This document shows, piece after piece, positions 17,794 to 26,897 of a stretch of 64,000 nucleotides of DNA (positions are counted from its first letter, which is position 1; each line of letters begins with the position of its first letter). Both the position numbers and the translations under genes were made by a program. The notes under the pieces were generated by a model. That model did not search any database. It was given only the letters and a program-made list of their open reading frames with translations, and was not told the origin of the DNA. The stretch is from RGIG5612 sp963589005 (GTDB lineage Bacteria > Bacillota > Clostridia > Lachnospirales > Lachnospiraceae). The stretch lies in the NCBI GenBank assembly GCA_963589005.1, contig CAVAJR010000009.1, positions 1 to 64,000 on the forward strand, in the 5' to 3' direction.

Positions 17794-18417
17794 ATGATAG
17801 AGAATATTAAACCAATGGACATAGAGAAGCGAAGCTTCGAGATAATAACGCAGATTCTGGGAGACAGGCATCTGGATCCGGAAAATGAGCTTATAATTAA
17901 GCGCGCAATTCATACAACAGCAGATTTTGATTATGCAGACAATCTCGTTTTTTCAGAACACGCTGCAGCGAAGGGAATAGAAGCGCTGAAAAAAGGCTGT
18001 GATATCGTAACTGATACACAGATGGCAAAATCTGGTATTAACAAGACCATATTAGGACGCCTGGGCGGCGAAGTGCACTGCTTCATGTCAGATGCTGATG
18101 TTGCAGAGCAAGCAAAGCAATTGGGAGTAACAAGAGCATATGTGTCTATGAAGAAGGCTGCAGAGCTTAACAGACCGTTGATATTTGCCATAGGAAATGC
18201 ACCGACAGCCCTGATCGCCCTCAAGGAACTTATGGATGAAGGTAAGCTGCAGCCGGAGCTTATAATAGGCGTACCGGTAGGATTTGTTAATGTGGTGGAG
18301 AGCAAGGAGCTGATCATTGCATCAAATGCACCATATATCGTTGCCCGGGGCAGAAAAGGCGGCAGCAATGTTGCGGCAGCCATATGCAATGCAATGCTGT
18401 ACCAGATAATGAGATAG
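17794..18417 (+). CDS. cbiC: Cobalt-precorrin-8 methylmutase
   Basis: CbiC moves the C11 methyl group to C12, giving cobyrinate. The 207-residue protein has the family landmarks: the catalytic His in AIHTTADFDY, SGINKTILGRLGG, IGNAPTALIAL and the C-terminal GRKGGSNVAAAI. ATG 17794 is preferred; an in-frame TTG at 17788 is possible, and no strong ribosome site decides between them. Confidence 0.95.
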   Translation: MIENIKPMDIEKRSFEIITQILGDRHLDPENELIIKRAIHTTADFDYADNLVFSEHAAAKGIEALKKGCDIVTDTQMAKSGINKTILGRLGGEVHCFMSDADVAEQAKQLGVTRAYVSMKKAAELNRPLIFAIGNAPTALIALKELMDEGKLQPELIIGVPVGFVNVVESKELIIASNAPYIVARGRKGGSNVAAAICNAMLYQIMR

Positions 18418-18419
18418 GG

Positions 18420-19550
18420 ATGGAAGATTTTATCGTAAAGGACGGGAAAAAGTTAAGATTGGGATATACCACCGGTTCATGCGCAGCAGCTGCTGCCAAG
18501 GCGGCCGCATGGATGCTGCTGACAGGAACGACCCTTGAACATATCAAAATCCATACACCGAAGGGAGTAGACCTTAAATTAGAAGTTTTGGATATCAAGA
18601 AGTCAGGCGATAAAGTAAGCTGTGCTGTCGAGAAGGACTCAGGAGATGATCCCGATATAACCAGGGGAACATATATATATGCAGCTGTAAGTAGGAGTGA
18701 TGAAGTCGGCATTATAATTGATGGCGGAGAAGGAATAGGCAGAGTCACCAAGAGAGGGCTGGATCAGCCGGTGGGCGCAGCTGCCATTAATTCTATTCCG
18801 AGACAGATGATAAGAGAAAACCTTGAAGAGGTAATGCAGACAACGGATTACCATAGAGGACTTAAGGTAATAATCTCAGCTCCGGAGGGAGAGAAACTGG
18901 CGCAGAAGACATTTAATCCGAGGCTGGGTATATTAGGAGGCATATCAATACTGGGTACAACAGGAATAGTTGAACCTATGAGTGAGCAGGCATTAGTTGA
19001 TACTATCGAGGTAGAATTAAAGCAGCGACGGGCCGAAGGAGCAGAATATGTATTGCTGACTCCGGGTAATTACGGGGCCGATTATATCAGAGAACATATC
19101 CATATGGATCCGTCAACAGCGGTAATGACATCTAATTTTATAGGCGATTCATTGGAAATGTGCGTAAGGCTCGGGTACAAAGGTACGCTTCTGGTAGGTC
19201 ATATAGGCAAATTAGTGAAGCTGGCAGGAGGCATGATGAATACCCATTCCAAATACGGAGACTGCCGCATGGAGATAATGACAGCAATATCTGCAGCAAA
19301 TGGCTTGCCAAACGTAAGAGCAGCGCAAATGCTGGACTGTGCCACCTGTGATGACGCAATAAGAATATTAAAAGAAGAAAATCTGGATGAAATTGTACTT
19401 GATAAGCTGCAGGAAAGAATTGATTTTATATTAGATAATAAGGTACATGGTGAGATACAGACAGGTGCAATATTATTCTCAAGGGAATATGGGTTCTTGT
19501 GCGAAACAAAGTCGGTGCAGGAATTGTTGAAGAATCTAAGGGATGGATAG
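18420..19550 (+). CDS. cbiD: Cobalt-precorrin-5B C1-methyltransferase
   Basis: CbiD methylates C1 after ring contraction in the anaerobic route. The 376-residue product shows the characteristic RLGYTTGSCAAAAAKAA start, DGGEGIGRVTKRGL, and LVGHIGKLVKLAGGMMNTHS. ATG 18420 follows the cbiC stop by 2 bp and gives the usual N-terminus. An upstream ATG at 18384 would overlap cbiC. Confidence 0.95.
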   Translation: MEDFIVKDGKKLRLGYTTGSCAAAAAKAAAWMLLTGTTLEHIKIHTPKGVDLKLEVLDIKKSGDKVSCAVEKDSGDDPDITRGTYIYAAVSRSDEVGIIIDGGEGIGRVTKRGLDQPVGAAAINSIPRQMIRENLEEVMQTTDYHRGLKVIISAPEGEKLAQKTFNPRLGILGGISILGTTGIVEPMSEQALVDTIEVELKQRRAEGAEYVLLTPGNYGADYIREHIHMDPSTAVMTSNFIGDSLEMCVRLGYKGTLLVGHIGKLVKLAGGMMNTHSKYGDCRMEIMTAISAANGLPNVRAAQMLDCATCDDAIRILKEENLDEIVLDKLQERIDFILDNKVHGEIQTGAILFSREYGFLCETKSVQELLKNLRDG

Positions 19551-19558
19551 ATTGCCTT

Positions 19559-19586
19559 GTGCCGTGAACCTCGGCGTGCAGCCACT
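19559..19586 (+). repeat. Family A repeat fragment (left end only)
   Basis: The first 28 bases of family A (GTGCCGTGAACCTCGGCGTG...GCCACT) are present between cbiD and cbiF; the rest is missing. It is a truncated copy. Confidence 0.75.
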
Positions 19587-19648
19587 AATGCAATACAATC
19601 TAATACTTTAAATAGGGAAACACAATTTTAGAACGGAGGACATTACTG

Positions 19649-20422
19649 ATGGTACACTTTGTTGGCGCAGGAAGCGGCGCAGTTGATCTTATAACTGTGA
19701 GAGGTGCAAGGCTGTTAGAAGCCGCAGATGTGATCATATATGCAGGTTCGTTAGTTAATCCTGAGCTTCTTAAGTATGCCGGTAAGGAATGCAGGATATA
19801 TAACAGTGCCGAGATGACGCTGGAGCAGGTTATAGAAACTATAAGGGAAGCAGAAGAAAAAGGTCTTACAACAGTCAGACTTCATACAGGTGATTCGAGC
19901 ATATACGGAGCGGTGCGTGAGCAGTTTGATGAACTGGACAAATTAGGAATAGAATATGATGTCTGCCCCGGGGTCAGCTCATTTTGCGGTGCTGCGGCAG
20001 CACTTAAGACAGAATATACGCTGCCGGATGTCAGCCAGACTGTTATAATCACAAGAGCTGCCGGAAGAACGCCCGTTCCTGACAGAGAGTCAATTAAAAA
20101 TCTGGCATCGCATCAGTCTACGATGATATTATTCTTAAGTACATCGCTTACCGACAGGCTGCAGTCAGATCTTACAGAGGGCGGATATCCGGAAGATACA
20201 CCGGCAGCTGTTGTATATAAGGCAACATGGCCTGAACAGAAGATATTCAGGTGTACGGTAGGCACGCTCCATGAGACTGTAACAGCCAATAAGCTTACCA
20301 AGACAGCACTCATAATTGTAGGGAATTGCATGGGAGATAAGTATTTAAGATCGCTTCTGTATCATCCGGAATTCACAACAGAATTCAGACAGGGACATAA
20401 GCCTGGCGGAGAGAACAGATGA
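19649..20422 (+). CDS. cbiF: Cobalt-precorrin-4 C11-methyltransferase
   Basis: CbiF methylates C11 using S-adenosylmethionine. The 257-residue protein starts with the methylase motif FVGAGSGAVDLITVRGARLL and has YAGSLVNPELL, LHTGDSSIYGAV and PGVSSFCGAAAAL, all typical of CbiF. GGAGG sits before the ATG. Its stop overlaps the cbiG start as ATGA. Confidence 0.96.
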   Translation: MVHFVGAGSGAVDLITVRGARLLEAADVIIYAGSLVNPELLKYAGKECRIYNSAEMTLEQVIETIREAEEKGLTTVRLHTGDSSIYGAVREQFDELDKLGIEYDVCPGVSSFCGAAAALKTEYTLPDVSQTVIITRAAGRTPVPDRESIKNLASHQSTMILFLSTSLTDRLQSDLTEGGYPEDTPAAVVYKATWPEQKIFRCTVGTLHETVTANKLTKTALIIVGNCMGDKYLRSLLYHPEFTTEFRQGHKPGGENR

Positions 20423-21597
20423 GAGCAGCTATATTTGCTTACAGCAGGCAGGGATGCAAGACTGCACAAAAGGTTTTGGCATGCCTGAAAATGTTAGGCA
20501 GAGAATCAGGCAAGGATAAAATACAGGCAGATGAGAAGATTATAATCTATACTCTCAGCAAGTTCGTAGATTCTGATATGAATGACATGCGATGTATAGA
20601 TACATACAATGCTAAGAAGTACGCAGCAGCTGACCCGGAACGGACATGTAATAATAAAAACTTACATGAACCGGATAACAAACCTGTAGAAAGTTCAGAG
20701 GAAATCTATGGCAGATTATTTAACTCAAATGACGTACTTATATTCGTAGGGGCGTGCGGCATCGCAGTAAGAAAAATATCTCCATATATTAAGGACAAGC
20801 AGACAGATCCGGCAGTTATATGTATAGATGAATTGGGTAATTATGTTATCCCGATTCTGTCAGGTCACATAGGCGGGGCAAATGATGTGGCCAGGTACAT
20901 TGCCGAACAGATGGGCAGCACGGCCGTAATTACAACGGCTACAGATATTAATGGCAAGTTCTCGGTGGACAATTGGGCAGCCAGAAATGGATTTATAATT
21001 GATGACATTAAGATGGCCAAGGAGATTTCCTCTGCAATTCTTGAGCGTGACATATCACTTATAAGTGAATTTGAGATTACAGGAAGTATTCCTGCAGGAG
21101 TCAGCTTATCGAGATACTCTGGGGAGGCGGACAGCTCCTTAGGTGCCCTTGGAATATATATTGGCTGCAGTATAAGGAAACCATTTGCCAGAACATTAAG
21201 GCTGATACCTAAGGCAGTTCATCTGGGAATAGGCTGCAGAAGGGGAACAAGTGAAGACAGTATAAAGAAAGCGGTTGAACGTATACTGTCAGAGAATAAT
21301 ATAGACATAAGAGCAGTTAAATGCATATCATCAATTGATATTAAATCAGATGAAAAGGGTCTGTTGGATTATGCTGCACATAATGATCTGCCGATATATT
21401 TTTATTCAGCCGGGGAACTTAATGATATTGATGGGGATTTTACTTCGTCAGAATTCGTTAAAGGCATAACAGGCGTAGATAATGTGTGCGAGAGGTCGGC
21501 AATGATGGGTGCAGAGCATTTGCTGATAAGAAAGAATGCTGTAAATGGAATTACAATTGCAGCTGCGATAGAACAAGTGGAGGTTCATTTTGGGTAA
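20419..21597 (+). CDS. cbiG: Cobalt-precorrin-5A hydrolase
   Basis: CbiG opens the delta-lactone of cobalt-precorrin-5A and releases acetaldehyde, completing ring contraction. Seen in 392 residues: N-terminal domain to about 110 with an Asp/Asn/Lys-rich insertion; the core GACGIAVRKISPYIKDK, ELGNYVIPILSGHIGGANDVA and TTATDINGKFSVDNWAA; and a C-terminal part beginning LGIGCRRGTS. It overlaps cbiF by 4 bp and cbiH by 8 bp. Confidence 0.95.
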   Translation: MRAAIFAYSRQGCKTAQKVLACLKMLGRESGKDKIQADEKIIIYTLSKFVDSDMNDMRCIDTYNAKKYAAADPERTCNNKNLHEPDNKPVESSEEIYGRLFNSNDVLIFVGACGIAVRKISPYIKDKQTDPAVICIDELGNYVIPILSGHIGGANDVARYIAEQMGSTAVITTATDINGKFSVDNWAARNGFIIDDIKMAKEISSAILERDISLISEFEITGSIPAGVSLSRYSGEADSSLGALGIYIGCSIRKPFARTLRLIPKAVHLGIGCRRGTSEDSIKKAVERILSENNIDIRAVKCISSIDIKSDEKGLLDYAAHNDLPIYFYSAGELNDIDGDFTSSEFVKGITGVDNVCERSAMMGAEHLLIRKNAVNGITIAAAIEQVEVHFG

Positions 21598-22321
21598 ATT
21601 AGCGGTTATTGGAATAGGACCGGGACGATACGAGGACATGACTATAAGAGCTGATGAGGCTCTTAAAAACTGTGATGTTATCATAGGATATAATGTATAT
21701 GTGGATTTGGTTAAGAACAGATATCCTGATAAGGAATTTGTTACGACACCGATGACACAGGAAACTAAGAGATGCCAGGCGGCAATTGATATGGCTCTTG
21801 ATGGGAAAAATGTTGCCATGGTCTGCTCAGGTGACAGCGGAATATATGGGATGGCAGCTCTTGTATATGAACTAAGAGGAGAGGCCGCAGAACCGCAGAT
21901 AGAAGTAATTCCGGGACTTACGGCTGCATGCAGCGGAGCAGCTGTATTGGGTGCTCCGCTTACTCATGATTTTGCGGTAATAAGCTTAAGCGACAGGCTT
22001 ACAAGCTGGGATAAAATTGAAGCCAGATTAAGAGCAGCTGCAGCAGCGGACTTGTCCATAGTGCTTTATAATCCGGTCAGCAAGGGCCGTCCGGATCATT
22101 TAAGAAGAGCCTGTGAGATCTTGCTTGAAATAATGCCGGAGAACAGGCCATGTGCCATCGCACAATATATAGGACGCGAGGGACAGAACAGACGCATGCT
22201 CACATTAGGACAGCTTAAGTATGCTGAGGCTGATATGTTCTGTACAGTATTCATCGGAAATGAAATGACAAGAATGATATCAGGTAACATGGTTACCCCG
22301 AGAGGATATAAAAATGTATAA
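21590..22321 (+). CDS. cbiH: Precorrin-3B C17-methyltransferase
   Basis: CbiH methylates C17 and drives ring contraction. The 243-residue protein has VIGIGPGRYEDMTIRADEAL, IIGYNVYVDLV, VCSGDSGIYGMA and LYNPVSKGRPDHL, all conserved in CbiH/CobJ. It begins with TTG inside the end of cbiG, supported by GGAGG 7 bases upstream, and its stop overlaps the start of the next gene by 8 bp. Confidence 0.95.
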   Translation: MGKLAVIGIGPGRYEDMTIRADEALKNCDVIIGYNVYVDLVKNRYPDKEFVTTPMTQETKRCQAAIDMALDGKNVAMVCSGDSGIYGMAALVYELRGEAAEPQIEVIPGLTAACSGAAVLGAPLTHDFAVISLSDRLTSWDKIEARLRAAAAADLSIVLYNPVSKGRPDHLRRACEILLEIMPENRPCAIAQYIGREGQNRRMLTLGQLKYAEADMFCTVFIGNEMTRMISGNMVTPRGYKNV

Positions 22322-24359
22322 TATCTGTGTTTTTGCCGGTACAACCGAAGGCCGCAGGATAATAGAATTCTTAAGCCGTCAGAATGTCAAGGTTATGGCA
22401 TGTGTTGCAACAGAATATGGCAGGGAGATGCTGACGCCTGCAGATAATCTGGATATATCTGCCAGAAGACTTCCAATAGATGAGATAATCAAGCTGTTTG
22501 AGGAGGAAAAGTTTGATCTTGTAATTGATGCGACACATCCCTATGCACAGTCCATTACCGAAAGTATTGCATCAGCCTGCAGCAAATGCAGCATCAGATA
22601 TATCAGATTGATAAGGGATGGTTCCAAAATCACTGACCAGGTGAGCAGCACTTTGACAGAAACGGACTCTGAAGATAAGACCGACATTGCAGAAAATGTA
22701 GTATATGTTTCGGATATTGATGAAGCTGTAAATATTCTTAATGACTGTGATGGCAATATATTATTAACGACCGGAAGTAAGGACATAGGAAAGTTCTCTG
22801 TGATATCAGGATTTGCGGACAGGGTTTACGCAAGAGTTCTTCCTATGGAAGATTCCATCAAGCTATGCAGGGACGCAGGGCTTAAGCCGTCACATATTTT
22901 GGCAATGCAAGGTCCGTTTTCAGAAGAAATGGACATGGCAATGCTCAGATTTGTATCTGCAGATTGGATGGTAACCAAGGACGGAGGCAGAGCCGGAGGA
23001 TTTTATGAGAAGGTATCGGCAGCTGGCAAGGCAGATGTAAGGCTTCTTGTAATAGGAAGACCTGAGCAAAGGGCAGGAATCTCATATTATCAGACGATCA
23101 GGCTGCTGTCAGATGAGTACGGGTGCGAAGACAAAACAGATGTTACGGTAATAGGAATAGGACCCGGAAGCAAACAGCTTATGACGGGAGAGGCACTGGC
23201 TGCAATACAAGGCTCAGACTGCGTAATAGGTGCAAAACGCATGCTCAAGGCTGTAAAAAGAACAGGCCAGGCTTCATATGAAGCAATAGCTTCCAAGGAT
23301 ATAGCAGACTTTATACACGAACATCATGAATATAGTAAGTATGCAGTTGTAATGTCCGGCGACGCAGGGTTTTTCAGCGGAACCAAAAAGCTTCTGCCGC
23401 TTCTTAAGGGTTGCCGGGTCAAGGTATTGCCCGGTATCAGCTCACTTTCTTATATGTGCTCCAAGCTGAATTTATCATATGAGGATATGAAGCTTGTAAG
23501 CCTTCACGGAAGAAAGCGGGACATAGTATCGGATGTAAGCGGCAGCGAGAAGGTATTTGCCCTTACTGCAGGCAAGACAGGTGTAAGCGACATTTGCCGT
23601 TCATTAAAAGAAAACGGATATGCAGATGCGATTGTGCATGTGGGTGAGAGATTAAGCTATCCGGAGGAAAAGATCACAACAGGTACTGCGTCAGAATTAG
23701 CATGTAATGAATTTGATCCGCTGAGCGTGGTAGTTATAGAAAACAGACACCCTGATCAGATAATAACTCACGGGATTCCCGACGATGAATTTGTAAGAAG
23801 CGGCGAAGGCAGGCTGGTGGTACCTATGACCAAAAATGAAGTCAGATCTGTAGCCTTGTCCAAGCTTCAGCTTACGAGCCGCGCAATATGCTGGGATATA
23901 GGTGCCGGAACCGGCTCTGTATCTATTGAGATGGCAATCCAGTCATCGAAGGGTCATGTATATGCAATTGAGAAAAGGGCGGATGCAATATCACTTTTGA
24001 ATAAAAATATACAGCATTTTCGGGTTCAGAACATAACTGTTATCGAGGGAAATGCCCCGGCAGACTGCGATGAACTTCCATCGCCTACACACGCCTTTAT
24101 AGGCGGAAGCTCCGGCAATATGAAGGATATAATCAGGCTTTTGGTCAAGAAAAACCCTCATATAAGAATAGTTGCCACGGCAGTTACGCTGGAGTCTATA
24201 GCAGAACTTGAAGACTGCATGAATATGGAATGCTTTACAGACACACAGGTTGTATCAATGAATATTTCAAGGGATAAGAAGGCTGGCAAATATCATCTTA
24301 TGACAGCACAGAATCCGGTTTATATTTTTACGATGCAGGCAGGAGGAAATGAGAATTGA
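22314..24359 (+). CDS. cbiJET: Triple fusion CbiJ-CbiE-CbiT
   Basis: One 681-residue chain carries three enzymes. Residues 1-265 are the cobalt-precorrin-6A reductase CbiJ (VFAGTTEGRRIIEFL, IDATHPYAQSI, VTKDGGRAGGF). Residues 276-480 are the C5-methyltransferase CbiE (VTVIGIGPGSKQLMTGEAL, VMSGDAGFFSGTKKL). Residues 489-681 are the C15-methyltransferase/decarboxylase CbiT (AICWDIGAGTGSVSIEMA, AFIGGSSGN). CbiET (CobL) fusions are common; adding the reductase couples three near-consecutive steps. It overlaps cbiH by 8 bp and cbiB by 4 bp. Confidence 0.94.
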   Translation: MYNICVFAGTTEGRRIIEFLSRQNVKVMACVATEYGREMLTPADNLDISARRLPIDEIIKLFEEEKFDLVIDATHPYAQSITESIASACSKCSIRYIRLIRDGSKITDQVSSTLTETDSEDKTDIAENVVYVSDIDEAVNILNDCDGNILLTTGSKDIGKFSVISGFADRVYARVLPMEDSIKLCRDAGLKPSHILAMQGPFSEEMDMAMLRFVSADWMVTKDGGRAGGFYEKVSAAGKADVRLLVIGRPEQRAGISYYQTIRLLSDEYGCEDKTDVTVIGIGPGSKQLMTGEALAAIQGSDCVIGAKRMLKAVKRTGQASYEAIASKDIADFIHEHHEYSKYAVVMSGDAGFFSGTKKLLPLLKGCRVKVLPGISSLSYMCSKLNLSYEDMKLVSLHGRKRDIVSDVSGSEKVFALTAGKTGVSDICRSLKENGYADAIVHVGERLSYPEEKITTGTASELACNEFDPLSVVVIENRHPDQIITHGIPDDEFVRSGEGRLVVPMTKNEVRSVALSKLQLTSRAICWDIGAGTGSVSIEMAIQSSKGHVYAIEKRADAISLLNKNIQHFRVQNITVIEGNAPADCDELPSPTHAFIGGSSGNMKDIIRLLVKKNPHIRIVATAVTLESIAELEDCMNMECFTDTQVVSMNISRDKKAGKYHLMTAQNPVYIFTMQAGGNEN

Positions 24360-25318
24360 AATGGTCACTCCTGGCATTAGTAATAGGATTCGTAATAGAT
24401 TTAATAGTAGGTGATCCTCACAGCATACCCCATCCGGTTGTTTTGATAGGCAGGATGATAAGCTTTGCCGAAAAATATGCAAGACAGATCTTCCCTAAGA
24501 CAGCATCCGACGAGAGACTGGCAGGAGCATGCATTTGGATAGTCGTAGCCGGATTGTCATTTGCAATGCCCCTTGCAATATTGTGGCTCTGCGCCCTTAT
24601 ATCCCCCTGGGTCAGACTGATAGCAGAGAGCATTATGTGCTGGCAGATATTTGCCGTCAAGTCACTTAGAGATGAGACTATGAAGGTTTATTATGCTCTT
24701 AAGGGCGGCAGTCTGTCTGATTCTAGGCGGGCTGTGTCGATGATAGTAGGAAGAGATACAGATAGGCTTGATGCTGCAGGGGTTGCCAGAGCAGCGGTGG
24801 AAACTGTTGCAGAAAATACCTCGGATGGGATTATTGCGCCGCTTTTGTTTATGGCAATAGGCGGAGCACCTCTGGGATTTTTCTATAAGGCAGCTAATAC
24901 TATGGATTCCATGCTGGGTTATGTGGAGATGCCTTATAAAAACATCGGCATGGTTGCGGCAAGCGCTGATGATGTGCTTAATTTTATTCCTGCCAGACTG
25001 TCAGCATTAATTATGCTGCTGGCAGGCATGATATTAAAACTTGATGTAAGGAACGGCTGGAAAATCTTCTGCCGAGACAGATACAACCATGCCAGCCCTA
25101 ATTCCGCACAGACAGAGTCTGTATGCGCCGGCTTGTTGGATCTTAGGCTGGCAGGAGATGCTTGGTATCATGGGGTGCTGCATAAGAAGAAGTTTATAGG
25201 CGATCCCATCAGAAATATAGAATATGATGATATACCCAGGGTATGCAGACTGATGTACGTGACTTCTTTTATTGCTGTTGCAATATGCGTTGCAATTAAG
25301 GCAACAATATGCTTATAG
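24356..25318 (+). CDS. cbiB: Adenosylcobinamide-phosphate synthase
   Basis: CbiB joins aminopropanol phosphate (or aminopropanol) to adenosylcobyric acid at the membrane. The 320-residue membrane protein starts GFVIDLIVGDPHSIPHPVVLIG and contains SMIVGRDTDRLD and AVETVAENTSDGIIAPL, the family's conserved loops. The start is TTG 24356, with AGGAGG 9 bases upstream, overlapping the previous stop. Confidence 0.95.
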   Translation: MKWSLLALVIGFVIDLIVGDPHSIPHPVVLIGRMISFAEKYARQIFPKTASDERLAGACIWIVVAGLSFAMPLAILWLCALISPWVRLIAESIMCWQIFAVKSLRDETMKVYYALKGGSLSDSRRAVSMIVGRDTDRLDAAGVARAAVETVAENTSDGIIAPLLFMAIGGAPLGFFYKAANTMDSMLGYVEMPYKNIGMVAASADDVLNFIPARLSALIMLLAGMILKLDVRNGWKIFCRDRYNHASPNSAQTESVCAGLLDLRLAGDAWYHGVLHKKKFIGDPIRNIEYDDIPRVCRLMYVTSFIAVAICVAIKATICL

Positions 25319-25407
25319 CAGCTATATCTTAAAACGAGTGGCTCATGGTGCAGCTTATGATAATGCCAACGGACAGCTGCGCATATAGGTTATATAAGGA
25401 AAAAGTA

Positions 25408-26568
25408 ATGCTTTATCATACAGAAAACCAACACGGCGGCGACATATATAAGGATAAGATCGAGCTTGATTATTCAATAAATGTAAATCCCTTCGGTACG
25501 CCTCCTAATGTAATAAGAGCTGTCAAAAAGGCAGCGGAACATATAGGCGAGTATCCGGATCCGTATTGCAGGGAACTGATCCGGTCAATCGCACAAAAGG
25601 AGAAGGTTCCTGAGTCATATATCCTGTGCGGCAATGGTGCAGCGGAACTTATATATTCCTTCTGTCTTGCAATTAAGCCTGGCAAAGCAGCAGAGCCGGC
25701 GCCCACATTTTCAGAATATTCTCTTGCAGTGCAGCAGACTTTGAGTAATTCCATAAATATTAAAAATCCGGAATCAAGAGGCAAGCCGCTGTTTGGATGC
25801 TGGAGTGAAAAATCCCGAAGACTGGGCAAGGAAGAATATGCATCCGCATGGGATACGCACGGAGCCATTGCAAGATATATGCTGTCTGAGGATAACGATT
25901 TTGAACTGGATGAGGGTTTTATAGATTTTGTCAGAAATATAAGACCGGAGGCAGTATTTGTATGTAATCCGAACAACCCTACAGGGCGCACGATTGATGC
26001 TGATATCTTGAAGCGTCTGCTTGTATGCTGTGCAGGGCTTGAAGCAAAATTATTTGTAGATGAATGCTTTCTGGAGCTTTCAGATAATGCAGTAAGTATG
26101 AAGGGATACCTGGCAGAATATCCGAACCTGTTTATCCTTAAGGCATTTACCAAAAATTATGCTATGGCAGGTATAAGGCTGGGATATTGCCTGTGCTCAG
26201 ATGCAGTATTGCTCAGAAAAATGTCAGAGGCTGTACAGCCATGGAATATATCAGTTCTTGCGCAGGCGGCAGGAGTTGCAGCAATAAAGGATGCGTCCTA
26301 TATAAAAAAAGCCGGAGAGGTTATTAAGACCGAACGAGTATGGCTTATGGAAGAACTGTGTAAGCTGGGTTATAAAGTATGCAAGTCCGAGGCTAATTAT
26401 ATTTTATTCAAGGCTCAGGCAGATCTTGATGTTAAGTTGAGGCAACGTGGGATAGCCATCAGAAACTGCAATAATTTCGAGGGGCTTACGGACGGCTGGT
26501 TTCGTATTGCTGTTAAGCAGCATGAGGAGAATATGAAGCTCATTGAAACCATTAGACTGTGCATATAA
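25408..26568 (+). CDS. cobD: Threonine-phosphate decarboxylase-like aminotransferase
   Basis: CobD makes (R)-1-amino-2-propanol O-phosphate, the linker of the nucleotide loop, from L-threonine phosphate. The 386-residue PLP enzyme has the fold I pattern: LDYSINVNPFG start, NGAAELIYSF, CNPNNPTGRTI, VDECFLELS, and the probable PLP lysine in KAFTKNYAMAGIRLGY. Position after cbiB supports this over histidinol-phosphate aminotransferase, which is closely related. ATG 25408 has AAGGA upstream; the frame extends further up without a ribosome site. Confidence 0.88.
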   Translation: MLYHTENQHGGDIYKDKIELDYSINVNPFGTPPNVIRAVKKAAEHIGEYPDPYCRELIRSIAQKEKVPESYILCGNGAAELIYSFCLAIKPGKAAEPAPTFSEYSLAVQQTLSNSINIKNPESRGKPLFGCWSEKSRRLGKEEYASAWDTHGAIARYMLSEDNDFELDEGFIDFVRNIRPEAVFVCNPNNPTGRTIDADILKRLLVCCAGLEAKLFVDECFLELSDNAVSMKGYLAEYPNLFILKAFTKNYAMAGIRLGYCLCSDAVLLRKMSEAVQPWNISVLAQAAGVAAIKDASYIKKAGEVIKTERVWLMEELCKLGYKVCKSEANYILFKAQADLDVKLRQRGIAIRNCNNFEGLTDGWFRIAVKQHEENMKLIETIRLCI

Positions 26569-26580
26569 ACATGCACATAT

Positions 26581-26862
26581 ACGTATGGTACTGTGATGAA
26601 TGAAAATCAACTGTCTTACGTGCCGGGAACCTCGGCGTGCAGCCACTGCTCGAAAACGCCTTCGCTGATCATTTTCTCGCAGTGGACTGCGCCGTCCCGG
26701 CACGGGAGCAGTTTGGCATATACGTATGGTACCGTGATGAATGAAAATCAACTGCCTTACGTGCCGGGAACCTCGGTGTGCAGCCACTGCTCGAAAACGC
26801 CTTCGCTGATTATTTTCTCGCAGTGGACTGCGCCGTCCAGACACGGGAATAATTTGGCATAT
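26581..26862 (+). repeat. Two tandem 141-bp units, each with a family A repeat
   Basis: The block starting ACGTATGGTA at 26581 is repeated from 26722 with period 141 bp and few differences. Each unit contains one 84-bp family A element (26620-26703 and 26761-26844; GTGCCGGGAACC ... to GGCAC or AGACAC). This fills most of the 329-bp cobD-cbiP gap. No gene is seen. Confidence 0.88.
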
Positions 26863-26897
26863 TTTATATAACACAAGTCTGATTGAAAGGTACGATT

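Noticed and set aside
26404..26874. Minus-strand frame with duplicated peptide over the cobD-cbiP gap
   Set aside because: It is a translation of the two tandem family A units and overlaps the end of cobD.
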